A stretch of DNA of 64,000 nt, taken from assembly GCA_963971575.1 (NCBI GenBank), contig OZ020616.1, positions 9,037,934-9,101,933 of the forward strand, read 5' to 3'. The notes below the pieces were generated by a model, which saw nothing but the letters and a program-made list of their open reading frames with translations, was not told the origin of the DNA and searched no databases. The translations under genes and the position numbers were made by a program. Shown one piece after another: positions 1 to 11,500 of the stretch. The first letter of the stretch is position 1. The number at the start of each line of letters is the position of its first letter. This stretch comes from Liopterus haemorrhoidalis (taxonomy: Eukaryota > Arthropoda > Insecta > Coleoptera > Dytiscidae).

Positions 1-715
1 TATTATGGTTATGAAAAAATTGGCGGGTCGCTTGAAAAACATTTTTTTTTGCTAAAAACAAATCTTTTCAGATTACATTGACAATGTTTGTCAGGCTCAT
101 AAACAAAGCTATTATTGATTGAATTCTGGTATCAGAATGGTTCTATTCTGAAAATAGTATTATGGTTATGAAAAAATTGGCGGGTCGCTTGAAAAAAATT
201 TTTTTTTGCTAAAAATAAATCTTTTCAGATTACATTGACAATGTTTGTCAGGCTTATAAACAAAGCTATTATTGATTGAATTCTGGTATCAGAATGGTTC
301 TATTCTGAAAATAGTATTATGGTTATGAAAAAATTGGCGGGTCGCTTGAAAAAATTTTTTTTTTGCTAAAAACAAATCTTTTCAGATTACATTGCCAATG
401 TTTGTCAGGCTTATAAACAAAGCTATTGTTGATCTAATTCTGGTATCAGAATGGTTCTATTCTGAAAATAGTATTATGGTTTTGAAAAAATTGGCGGGTC
501 ACTTGAATTTTTTTTTTTTTTTTGCTAAAAAAAAACCTTTCAAGTGACATTGACAATGTTTGTCAGGCTTATAAACAAAGCTATTGTTGATCGAATTCTG
601 GTATCAGGATGGTTCTATTCTGAAAATAGTATTATGGTTTTGAAAAAATTGGCGGGTCGCTTGAAAAAAAATTTTTTTTTTGTTAAAAAAAATCTTTTTA
701 GTTTTCAGATATTTA
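1..715. repeat. Satellite array, ~157-bp monomer
   Basis: Tandem repeat whose monomer starts with TATTATGGTT. Starts are visible at 1, 158, 315, 472 and 630, so the period is 157-158 bp. At least four full units and a partial fifth are present, and the array probably continues left of the window. Each unit holds an A/T homopolymer stretch, the word GACAATGTTTGTCAGG and a small imperfect palindrome around AGAATGGTTCTATTCT. Copies differ mainly in A/T run length and a few substitutions. No coding potential is credible; the open frame at 544-759 is only a by-product of the repeat. Confidence 0.93.
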
Positions 716-930
716 GATTAACCCCTTTGGAAAATAGAGTGGGGGACAAAAGTTTTTGACACATTTTTGGCGTAAATCCCATTAAAAGATTTTTCAAAAA
801 TAAGTTAATAAGTTAAGTTTATGCATAGATAAACCATCTATGCATAAAGACGTTTAATTTGATACGCCACTCAAAATTTAAAAAATATATCTATGTTGAA
901 TACATGTTTGTTCACATTTTTCCACAATAT
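698..930 (-). repeat. Diverged R-family repeat fragment next to the satellite
   Basis: Resembles the inner part of the R family in reverse orientation: TTAACCCCTTTGG, GGGGGACAAAAG, then GATACGCCACTCAAAATTT and GAATACATGTTTGTT. The last two match 60255-60315 closely. It directly abuts the last satellite monomer. Nothing gene-like is seen between here and about 1300. Confidence 0.55.
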
Positions 931-1307
931 GTTTTTCTCTCAACTCTCAATAGTTTTCCTATATGTGGATCAGAATGTCACAATTCTAGTAAATTGGTCA
1001 AGAAAATAGTAACATTTATTAGTAGTGTTAGGACGTATTTAGGCTCTAACATAATTTACTGTATTCATAGGCGTAGTTTTTAAATGTATAACTTGGTATC
1101 TTTTAAGTTAAATTTTAAAATTACTTTAAAAAATAATAATAATAGTAGAAATAATATTCAATCTGCAATGTTAAAATGATACGAAATATGTTCAACCAAT
1201 TTGCCAACCACTTTACTAGCTTTTTCTTTGATTTGTAGCCACATTTTAAGACGATTACTTGTTTGGACAATTGTACCACAATCATCTTCACAATTTTAAG
1301 GAAGCAA

Positions 1308-1495
1308 TATAAAGTCTAATCCAAACTATAAGGCGGAACTAGATTTTCAAATCTTATTATTTTACAGATTGATTGAGTCTTTTGATAATTTTGTTCAAGA
1401 ATAGCCAACTTCAATATATAAAAAAATAGCTAATGACAATTTACAAAACTGAAAATTCCAGTTAGTTCCGCCTAATCGTTATGAATAGCCATAAT
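1308..1495. mobile_element. MITE of the GGAACTA family (Tc1/mariner type)
   Basis: About 190 bp, bounded by inverted repeats: GGCGGAACTAGATTTT on the left and AGTTAGTTCCGCC on the right. The left end, AGTCTAATCCAAAC, is a diverged version of the terminus of the well-defined copy at 4327-4732. It has no coding capacity and lies in the first long intron of MCM3. Confidence 0.5.
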
Positions 1496-1801
1496 ATTTA
1501 ATTAAACACATAATATATTTGTCGCTTGATTTGAATGTTAGCCATTAATAATGAGCCTCTACTGTCTTTATAGCCGTTCAAGTGCTACAAAAAATAAGTG
1601 AGAGTAACATTATTTTTTGACATTTCATTTTTAAACATCTGAATTTAAAAAATTATATCACATTTTTTTTCCTAATGCTTGAGAAATTGAATATCATTTA
1701 GCAAGAAATGAAAAACGTCGATAAATCAGAAACATTAGCTATGAAATCCTATAAAACGTACAAGATGTGAGTTCCTCAGTTAGTACTACATAATAATATT
1801 A

Positions 1802-2687
<886 letters not shown>

Positions 2688-2929
2688 TTTTAAGAATTAT
2701 TTAACAAAAATTAATACAAAACTTCACACACACTAGTTAAAGAAAACAGAAGTTTTACGCGGGAAATAACTATCAACAAGTGGTTCTCTTCTTTATCTTT
2801 AAATAATTGAGGTTATACCGTATTTCTTCTTTTCTTTCTTGTATGTTTAAGGTTAGGACCATCTTTACGAAATGTCAATTTGACAAATTAAATATAAAGC
2901 ATAAATACACTAAAAAAGGTAAACTAAAA
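2688..2929. promoter_or_regulatory. Divergent promoter region, MCM3 / OVCA2-like hydrolase
   Basis: The two start codons are 242 bp apart and point away from each other, so both 5' UTRs and promoters must lie here unless there are unseen upstream exons. The sequence includes TTTTACGCGGGAAATAAC. GCGGGAAA resembles an E2F site, which would fit a replication gene. No TATA box is obvious. The promoter role is inferred. Confidence 0.55.
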
Positions 2930-3775
2930 ATGGGGAAATCAAATACAGGTGAAAAGGGAACAGATAACAAGATATGTTGTGATGGCACGCAAGAAAAATT
3001 AAAAATACTTGCTATACACGGTTATCGACAAAACGGCGATACATTCCGAGCCAAAACAGGCTCATTTAGAAAATTAGTGCATAAATTTGCCCAATTTACT
3101 TATATAACAGCACCGCATAAAGTTATTCCAGTTGAAAGTTTAGAAAACATCAACGAACCCAACATACAACAAGCAGATGACACTGAACAATATGGTTGGT
3201 GGTTCAACCGTGATGATAGAACATTCAGAGGTATTCGTAAAGGTGGTCCAGCCATTGGTTTTGAGGACGCTGTGCGGTTTATTGAAGAAACATTCGAAGA
3301 ACACGGTCCGTTTGATGGTTTGTTAGGATTTTCACAAGGTGCTTGCTTCGTAGGGTTATTATGTGATCTACAACATCGAGGCAGTAAGTTTTAACTAATT
3401 TACATCATATCCTTTTCTTACAAATATTTCTTTTTAGTTTTAAAATGTAAATTTAACTTTGCCATTATGGCCAGTGGTTTTAAATCTGGCAGTTTACCTC
3501 ACGCTAAATATTTAACAAGTCAAATAAATCTACCAACAATGCATATTTATGGGATAAATGACCAAATTATACCCAAAGATATGAGTATTGAACTAGCGTA
3601 TATGTTCCAAGAAGCTGAACCTACTATTGTTGTTCATGATGGAGGGCACTATCTTCCTGCCAATGGAACACAGAAACATGACTATCAGAAATTTTTTAAG
3701 TTGTGTTTATTACAAAAACAATACGTAGAAAAAATTAAAAACGATGTAGATTCTAAGAAAGAATGTAACAATTAA
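2930..3775 (+). CDS. OVCA2: OVCA2-like FSH-family serine hydrolase (esterase)
   Basis: A small alpha/beta hydrolase of the FSH family, likely a cytosolic esterase; the natural substrate is uncertain. Exons 2930-3383 and 3438-3775 are split by a 54-bp intron (phase 1). The spliced protein has 263 residues; vertebrate OVCA2 has about 227. The first strand and oxyanion loop are ILAIHGYRQNGDTF (residues ~26-39). The nucleophile elbow is GFSQG with Ser135, the acid is Asp193 in YGINDQII, and the base is His221 in DGGHYLP, so the triad is complete. An upstream in-frame ATG exists at 2807, but the ATG at 2930 gives the usual family N-terminus and has a better context, so I chose it. It lies head to head with MCM3. 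An AATAAA is at 3784-3789. Confidence 0.92.
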
Positions 3776-3783
3776 TTTATTTA

Positions 3784-3789
3784 AATAAA
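3784..3789 (+). other. Polyadenylation signal of the OVCA2-like gene
   Basis: AATAAA begins 9 bases after the stop codon of the hydrolase gene; further A/T-rich sequence follows. Nothing else is recognised up to about 4120. Confidence 0.5.
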
Positions 3790-4326
3790 ATTAAAATTAT
3801 TATTTTAATGTTTCATTATCTTTAAGATAAGTTTTATTACCGTTTTTATGTCCCACTTTAATTTTTATCAGATTTATCTTAATTTTGACCTGTTTCCATT
3901 CCCAAGATTAATTGAAATTTTTTTAAAATATTATAGTATATTAACATTTTGAACTAATAACAATAAGATTCAGTCTTTATTTAGATTAAAACAAAATATT
4001 TCTTGTTATTAAATAGTGAATCTTAAAATCAGTGAATACATTTTAGATTTAAGGTATAAAAATTAAAAACGTAACTACTGCTCATAAGTCGTTGTTACAG
4101 TTTAAAAACGCAATATGCTCTTTAAGGTTTTGCAGGTATGACCAAAAAACCCTTATAACGTCATTTTGTCGTTTGTCTGTCTATCTGTCTGTTCGGTAAA
4201 AATTGTATCCAAACGTCTAAGCCTAGAGAGTTGAAATTTGTCATGGTTATACAACTCTTTGACCCGCACATAGGAAAAATACTAAAACGTCTAAAAAACA
4301 TATCCCCCTATAAATATAAACAAATA

Positions 4327-4732
4327 CAGTCTGTTCCAAACGGTTAAGCGGAACTAGATTTTGCAATCTAGTTACTTTCATCGTTTAAATCGTGCCTTTC
4401 GGCCGTTTTGTTTAAGCTTTGTAAATCATACTTACAATAAACATTTTTTGGTTAAGGTTAATATCATTTTAAAATGTCGGTTTCTTTATATTTTGATTTT
4501 TTGTGTCATTCTTAATACAAATTTCCCATTTATTTATTTTTTTGTCATTAAAATGTAAAAAAAAATATATAATTTTGACATATGTCATTCGTTTCCATGG
4601 TTTCATTGTTGGAATTTTAAATTTTGACATCCCAACGTGAAAAATTAAATAACCCAAGCAAGGTCCCTTCTCGTGACAACCTAAAAGAACTAAATTACCA
4701 TTTAGTTCCGATTAACCGTTTGGAACAGACTG
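4327..4732. mobile_element. MITE, CAGTCTGTTCC termini, TA target duplication
   Basis: 406 bp with inverted ends of about 29 bp, beginning CAGTCTGTTCCAAACGGTTA and ending with the near-perfect complement (one visible mismatch). It is flanked by TA on both sides. The uninterrupted site is seen in sister R copies as AAACAAATATGTGCTCATCG, which proves a single TA was duplicated. The Tc1/mariner superfamily is inferred from the TA duplication and CAGT terminus. It carries no transposase. Confidence 0.9.
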
Positions 4733-5077
4733 TATGTGCTCATCGAAAAAAAAAATTTTTTTTTTAAATTCTGAGTAGGGTATCAAATGAAAGCCCTTAG
4801 TACGTGGATTAACGATCAAAATTTGATTTATTTTGATGCGATTTTTGCCAAAATTGAGCAAAAATAAATTTTGTCCAACACCCTGTAGCCCAGATGGTTT
4901 TAATAAAAAAATCTGAAAAAACTCTAAGTAATGTATTATACATACATTGGTGTGAACCGGAATAGTACAACAGGAATTTTTGATCAGATTATGTTTTCAG
5001 AAAATAACGCATTTTTTGTGTTTTTTGGTTGACGATGTATAAAAGTTATAGTTATGTAACACACTATACTAAAAAGC

Positions 5078-5152
5078 GTATCCTGGGCTAATGGTTAGTT
5101 TGCTCGCTTGCTACGCAGAAAAACTAGGGTTCGCTCACGGGCAGAGGAGACG
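5078..5152 (+). other. tRNA-like segment inside R1
   Basis: Reads as an A-box-like TGGGCTAATGGTTAG followed about 40 bases later by a B-box-like GGGTTCGCTCACGGG. No complete cloverleaf can be drawn, so it is a tRNA-derived or tRNA-mimicking sequence rather than a tRNA gene. The same position in other R copies holds different tRNA-like sequences. Confidence 0.5.
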
Positions 5153-5779
5153 ATTTTTATTTCGTTTTTTTTTCCATTTTTATTTTGTTTAAATTATTTC
5201 GTCAAAATTCTAGTTATATTTTGGCAAATGTTGCATTTAATTTTTAAGAGCGTAAATTTAATAACCAGTTAGAATTGTTGGTATTATTTTTCCATTCTAT
5301 GTGTCATGTATACAAAACCAGAGGGGCAGAGCATATGACTTAAAACAACCAATGAAAGCCATAGGCGCAATGTTCAAAATCTTAATGAACCTTGCTATAT
5401 AAAAAAATACTACACATATTTAGATACCTAAATAATGGTATTAGGTATTCGAATTAAAATTAACAAAAAAATATTTTAACATAAAATTTGTTTTTAAAGC
5501 CCTTAACAAACGATTAATTATTTTAAAAATATCGGTCATTTTGCCGTGATTACTGCAAAGCAAAATTTGTCCTACACACTCTGCATGCCGCCTTCAATTA
5601 TTATATACCTGCGAAACCCTGCAATGTGTGAAAATACACACTTCACATCAATTTTTGTATATACCTACATAACAGTCGTTTTTTATTAATAAATTTTGGG
5701 ACGGGCGAGGGTTGGCCTTATTATGATTAAGGCCCTGCAATTATTAACTGAAAATGAGAAACTTACGTGAAAAAAATCA

Positions 5780-5940
5780 CGCGTTACTCACGATTCACTC
5801 GTGTCCGTGAAACACGCGTGCGTGATTCGGAAATTTTAAATTTATGATTTCGTGAGCGTGCGTGTAAGTTTGAATCCAATTTCGTGAGCGTGCGTGCTCG
5901 TGAAAATATTTAATCACGCGCTCATCACTAGTATACGCCA
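5780..5940. repeat. CACGCG-rich short repeat block
   Basis: Repeated words such as TCACGCG, CGTGAGCGTGCGTG and their complements are arranged with partial inverted symmetry (AATCACGCGTTACTCACG on the left; AATCACGCGCTCATCAC on the right). It is probably a degenerate hAT-like MITE. No coding capacity. From 5940 to 6420 I see only A/T-rich spacer. Confidence 0.35.
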
Positions 5941-6533
5941 CTGGGATATTATATGACATGGAATTTGTGCGCAAAATCACAACAATGATTTAAACAATAA
6001 GTTTTGAATAATCTGTCCTTGAAAGACATTTGATACTTGTGAATCCCAGGAATGACTAACAAGCATTAAAATAAGTCATAAGACTGATACAGATACGTTT
6101 TAAAACAGAGCATATATTTATTACAGATGTGTTACACTCATACATTAGACCTTGACGCATAATTTTAATATATAAAACAAATAAAAATAATAAATAAACA
6201 TTTTATTTTTATAATGATACATTTTTTCTCACAGATAAGAAAAAAATAAACATTTATGTAATTATTATATTTCAATTATTACAACGTGAAATCTTAAATT
6301 ATCTAAAATTCTTTTAAAATATTATCTAAATCATTTTCAAAGTGTTTAATAGATAAGAAGCTATTCTAGACGTGTTTATCAGTAAAAAATAAAATCAGGT
6401 ACAAGTATAGACATAACACAATTTACATGCGTTCAATAAAACGGACTTAAGCAAAAAATAAATTTAAAAAAATGTGATTTAATTAATAAAATAAAGTGTT
6501 TTTAATTAATATTTGAGTGTAAAATTGTAAAAA

Positions 6534-8488
6534 ATGGATCCTGATGAAGCAAAAGTGGCTGGTATGATCTGTTTAGGTCTTGGTACCTTAGGAGTAGGTC
6601 TTGCCCCAGCTTGGTTTACCGCTCATAGCCAACAATGGCCCCTTTTACGCTCCTCCCTATTGTGCTTCGGGGGTGGAGTCCTATTTTCAACATCCTTAAT
6701 ACACATCTTGCCAGAACTCCGTGAAACCACAGAATACGCGGAACTGTTACTATGTGCCGGATTTTTTTTAATATATCTAATTGATGAAATAGCACATTTC
6801 TACTGGCCCGATCATGAAGTGAATGCTCAAAATCATTCACATGATAGAGGTGTTCCATCGCACAGTAGAGATCATTCGAGAAGCCGAGATCACTCAAGAA
6901 CTCGAAGGAATTCAATCGGTAAAAAAAATTATGGTACTGTTGAGAATGGACCACTGCTTGCTAATGAAGTTGCTATTTATGGAAGACAAAGTGCTTATAA
7001 TTATAAGGGAAGTCGAAGTGATATTTATGTTGATGAACGGCCGAGGGAGATAGAGTGCCATGTGAATTATACCGAGCCATGCAATAATACCCCGATTGGA
7101 CAGCTCGGATTATTGATTGCACTATCATTACATGCGTTATTGGAAGGTTTGGCTATTGGATTAGAGGAAAAAGTATCCAAAGTAGGTTATTTATTATTAT
7201 TATTATTAACCCCTTAACGTAGTTACTTTTACTGGCAAATTTATCCGAGTTATTGTGTGACTTGTGTAACGATATTAGATTATCTATAAAAAAAAAAGAA
7301 TGGAACGGCTGTATATTTTTCCATATGTATTTTGAAAAGCACAAATTGGGTTTACAAACATGCTATATAAGCGTTATTTTGAGGTAACATAAAAAATCAA
7401 TTAATAAATTAATAAATGCATTAAGTAAGCTAAGAAATTAAAAAAAATAAATAAAATAATGAAACAGTATAATGACTCAGAATTATTAAAAATTCAAATT
7501 AATACAATATTTAAAATTATTATGCAAATACACAACAAAAATTTAAGAAGCTAATCAATCACTAAATTAAATTATCATTTAAAAACCATGTTCGAAGTGC
7601 TACCATTTGTTTAAGCACTGGTTTCATTGTTTTTATTATCTATACTAGCTGAAGTAGCTCTAACCATAGCTCCCTAAATATATGTATATCTTATAAAAAT
7701 CTGTATTAAACAGAGAGGAATAGCTACATTTCTCATATTCATTTTAGCTGGTAAGGAAATGTTAAATGAAATATTTCATCCTTATAAGTAACACTCCCTT
7801 TACCCCCTAAATAATCTTCTTTAATATCCCCCCCCCCTAATTTAACTTAGAAAAATATATATATTTCCTCATGCACGTTTTTGATGTAAAGTAAATAAGT
7901 GGGGTATTTCAAGATTTTAGTTTTAGGATGTACCCGCGTAACTCCCCAAATATTCATTAAATAGAAAAGTATACAGGGTGTTTGTTTGAAACGGGGCACC
8001 CCGAAAATCTCCTTTATTTGTAAAGATACAAAAAATCTTCAGAACAAAAGTTAAACTAGACAAAAAGGCCCATCTAAAGGTTACTATAAGAATTCTGAGG
8101 CACTTCCGGTTTCACTGGAAATGATGTCAACTTTTGATCTAGCATAGGGAATCGATAATTTTATATTTTTTTCCTGAAAGTACATTAAATTAGCTTTACA
8201 ATGACACCAAAAAGTCATTTTTATGTTAACCATTTCAAAATGGCGACCATTTATTTACAAAATAATAATCAACATAAGTTTTACAAAGATGAACGTAGCA
8301 AGCTTTGAAAACAATAAAAATAGAACCTCAACCTCAACCTCTCGAGGGTGAAGCGAGTGAGGCACTTGCCTCAGTGGTAAAGGGCGCCAAATTAATGTAA
8401 AAATAATTAGCGTAATGTAAATTTGTAGTGAGGACCTTTTTAGGGTTTTGTAGGTATGACCAAAAAACCCTTATACCGTCATTTTGTC

Positions 8489-8530
<42 letters not shown>

Positions 8531-11500
8531 TCGGTAAAAATTGTAGCCAAACGGCTAAACCTAGAGAGTTGAAATTTGGCATGCTTATACAACTCTTTGA
8601 CCCGCACATAGGAAAAATACTAAAACATCTAAAAAACATACCCCCCTAAAAATATAAACAAATATGTGCTCATCGAAAACAAAAATATTTTTTTTTAATT
8701 TCTGAGTAGGGTATCAAATGAAAGCCCTTAGTACGTGGATTAACGATCAAATTTTTATTTTTGCAAAATAAATTATTTTGATGCGATTTTTGCCAAAAAT
8801 GTGCAAAAAAAATTTTGTCCCACAACCTGTAGCCCAGATGGTTTAAACTAAAAATCTAAAAAAATTCTAAGTAATGTATATTGGTGTGAACCGAAATAGT
8901 ACAACAGGAATTTTTGATCAGATTATGTTTTTGGAAAATAACGCATTTTTTGTGGTTTTTAGTTCACAAAGTACAAAAGTTATACCAATGTAAGACACTC
9001 ACATGCATGGCGTGCGATGGCTACATGCGTTAGAGCACTCTTAAACTTCGAGTTCGAGTACGGAGTGAATTTTATTTTTTCGGTTTTTTTTTTGCATTTT
9101 TATTATGTTGAAATTATTTTGTCAAAATTCTAGTTATATTTTGACAAATGTTGTATTTAATTTTTATGAGCGTAAATTTAATAACTAGTCTTATTATATG
9201 ATTAACAGACGATAAATTATTTTAAAAATATCGTTCATTTTGCCGTGATTACTACAAAGTAAAATTTGTCCTACACACTCAGCATACCGCCTTCACTTAT
9301 TATATACCTGCGAAACCCTGAAATGTGTGAATATTCACACTTCACATCAATTTTTTTAGGTCATTATTACTTGTATTTTAGAAATGAGGACTTTTTTTGT
9401 CATCACTTGTAATTTAGTACTCCGAAACTTTTGTTAAGTCATTACTTGTATTTTGTTACAAATGAGGACCTTTTTTTTAAGTCAATACTGTATAATATGT
9501 TCATGGACACCCAATTATAAAATCTTGTCCAGGGCTCGAAAAAAGCTAGTTACGGCCCTGCCTAGGGGCGCCAACGACCCTCGCGCCTGCCTTTCCTATG
9601 TTCGAATGCTGGTTTTACTCAATTATCGTACAAAATTTCGTAAAAATATTGCTAACCGTTTTTCGTGAATCTCGGAGAGACAGACAAAAATTGATTTTTT
9701 TGCGGATATCACATGAGGAGACATGAGGCCGAAAAAAAATCAGATATAGCCTCCAATTTTATTAATATAGATTTTTTTAAATTCATATCCTACTTATTAC
9801 ATTTATTTATTATTTGAGTATTTTGTTTTACATCAAAATAACACTTATGCAGTATGGTTTTAAACCAAAATTTAGGTGCCTTTCAAAGTATGTAAAAATA
9901 TGTAGGTTTCCATTTATTTATTATTATTTTTTTTAAATGTAATCAAATATTTCCCGTATTTAATAGGCAGTTGGTTTATTTTAATATGAACTATTATACC
10001 AACAGTATTAAGCAACTTTTGAATTTAATGTTAATTAAATGTTAAAACTCTATTTTCAATAATAAAAAAGTTGTGCTTTAGGCAACGATATTTCAACCAC
10101 ACTTAATTAAAATTTATATCTGCAATAATTTAAAATTTTATATGACATACAGGGCCAGCGGAAGCAGGCAATCAGGGCATGCGGGCGCCGCTGCGAGAGG
10201 GGCGCTGCCGTTAGGCTCAAAATGAATGTAAAAATAGCGTAATGTTATTTTATAGCGAAGACCTTTTTTTAGGTCATCACTTGAATTTTAGAAGTGAGGA
10301 CCTTTTTTTTTAGGTCACCACTTACATTTTAGAAATAAGAACCTTTTAGTTTCCAGGAGAGCTCAATTATAAAATCTTACCCAGGGCTCGAAAAAAGCTA
10401 ATAAACCCTGCCTGGGGGCGCTGAATTAAGTCTTGTTTACGGGAGCCAACGACCTTCGCGCCTGCCCTGATTATTTTATATACTCGTACTTAACTTTAGT
10501 AATAATTGAGCAAAAAAAGTGAGCGTTAAGGGGTTAATTTTGTAGAATAAAAGCATATTTTATTTTAGGTTTGGCTGTTAGTTGGAGCCGTAGCTTCTCA
10601 TAAATTAGTCGTAGGCTTCTGTCTGGGTGTTGAATTATCTTCCGAAGCACACAGTACAGCCTGTAAACACTTTACATCCATCATAATTTTTACTCTTGGT
10701 TCAATAGTAGGTATTGGTATCGGAATGCTTGTAACCGATTTATCTGAAAATTGGTCAGAGACTGTACAACCAATTTTACAAGTACGTTAACATTAATTAT
10801 ATTGACTTAAAAAGAATAGCCACTGTGTACATACAAATGCGTTGTTTTTTTCAGCACTGCAGCATGCCGTGGCATTTCTTGTTAAGTCTATGTTCAATGA
10901 CGTTGACAACTTTTGAAAGTATTGTATTTATTCAATTTTTTTGACAGGGTTTAGCGGCTGGAACGCTTTTATATGTGACTGTATGTGAGGTGCTGCCTAG
11001 AGAACGTGCTAGGTGGCACAATAAGACGACTCGCCCAGCTGCAAGTTTGATACAAATGCTTGCAGTTGCTGTAGGATTCTCAATCATGACTGTTATTACT
11101 ATGTATTTAGGTAAGAATACACTTTACATCATTTATAGAATGTTTCGTAACTGCACACCTAACTACCGCGGTCGCGGTTACGGTAAAGTCGTGGTAAGTT
11201 GTGGTTACCCAGTGGTTACCTGAAAACGCGTTTTAGTTACGGAACGGTAGTCACACCTCACAGTTGATAAAACAGACAACTGAACTGTCATTTTATGGAC
11301 GTTATAGGGGAAACTTCCTAAGCGCCCTGACATCTGGTGGCAATTTGTGAAAGATACGAAAGCCACATTGTTTTGTTGTGTTCAATGGAGAAATACGTGT
11401 TTTTTTGTTGTTTGTGTTTTATTTTTGTGTATCATGGGAAAAAAAACAATCAATTTTGTTGTGTGCCGCAATGTAAATCGTGAATAATGAAGAATCCTTC

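Larger units (their letters stand above)
4120..5665 (+). repeat. R-family repeat, copy R1 (interrupted by a MITE)
   Basis: Begins near GGTTTTGCAGGTATGACC, followed by CAAAAAACCCTTATAACGTC and a short GTCT run. It continues through the shared block GAGAGTTGAAATTTG, a central tRNA-like segment (5078-5152), and the 3' subterminal block ATACCTGCGAAACCCTG with a terminal hairpin around GTGTGAAAATACACAC. The MITE at 4327-4732 is inserted in it. Copies at 8436, 21162, 27208 and 58433 define the family. No open reading frame is shared between copies, so it is non-autonomous. Confidence 0.8.
8436..9358 (+). repeat. R-family repeat, copy R2 (near complete)
   Basis: 923 bp. It begins TTTTTAGGGTTTTGTAGGTA, includes a (GTCT)n run at 8489-8530, a tRNA-like core at about 9003-9070, the inverted subterminal block TATACCTGCGAAACCCTG, and ends with the perfect palindrome GTGTGAATATTCACAC followed by TTCACATCAA. 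Closest to copies R4 and R6. Confidence 0.85.

Noticed and set aside
5078..5152. Functional tRNA gene in R copies
   Set aside because: A- and B-box-like words exist, but no closed cloverleaf or acceptor stem could be drawn in any copy.
6616..7053. Open frames overlapping ZIP exon 1 on both strands
   Set aside because: Composition follows the His/Arg/Ser-coding region of the ZIP loop; no family similarity of their own.
8320..8350. AACCTCAACCTCAACCTC as a telomere-like repeat
   Set aside because: Three imperfect units only, and insect telomeres are usually TTAGG; no array.
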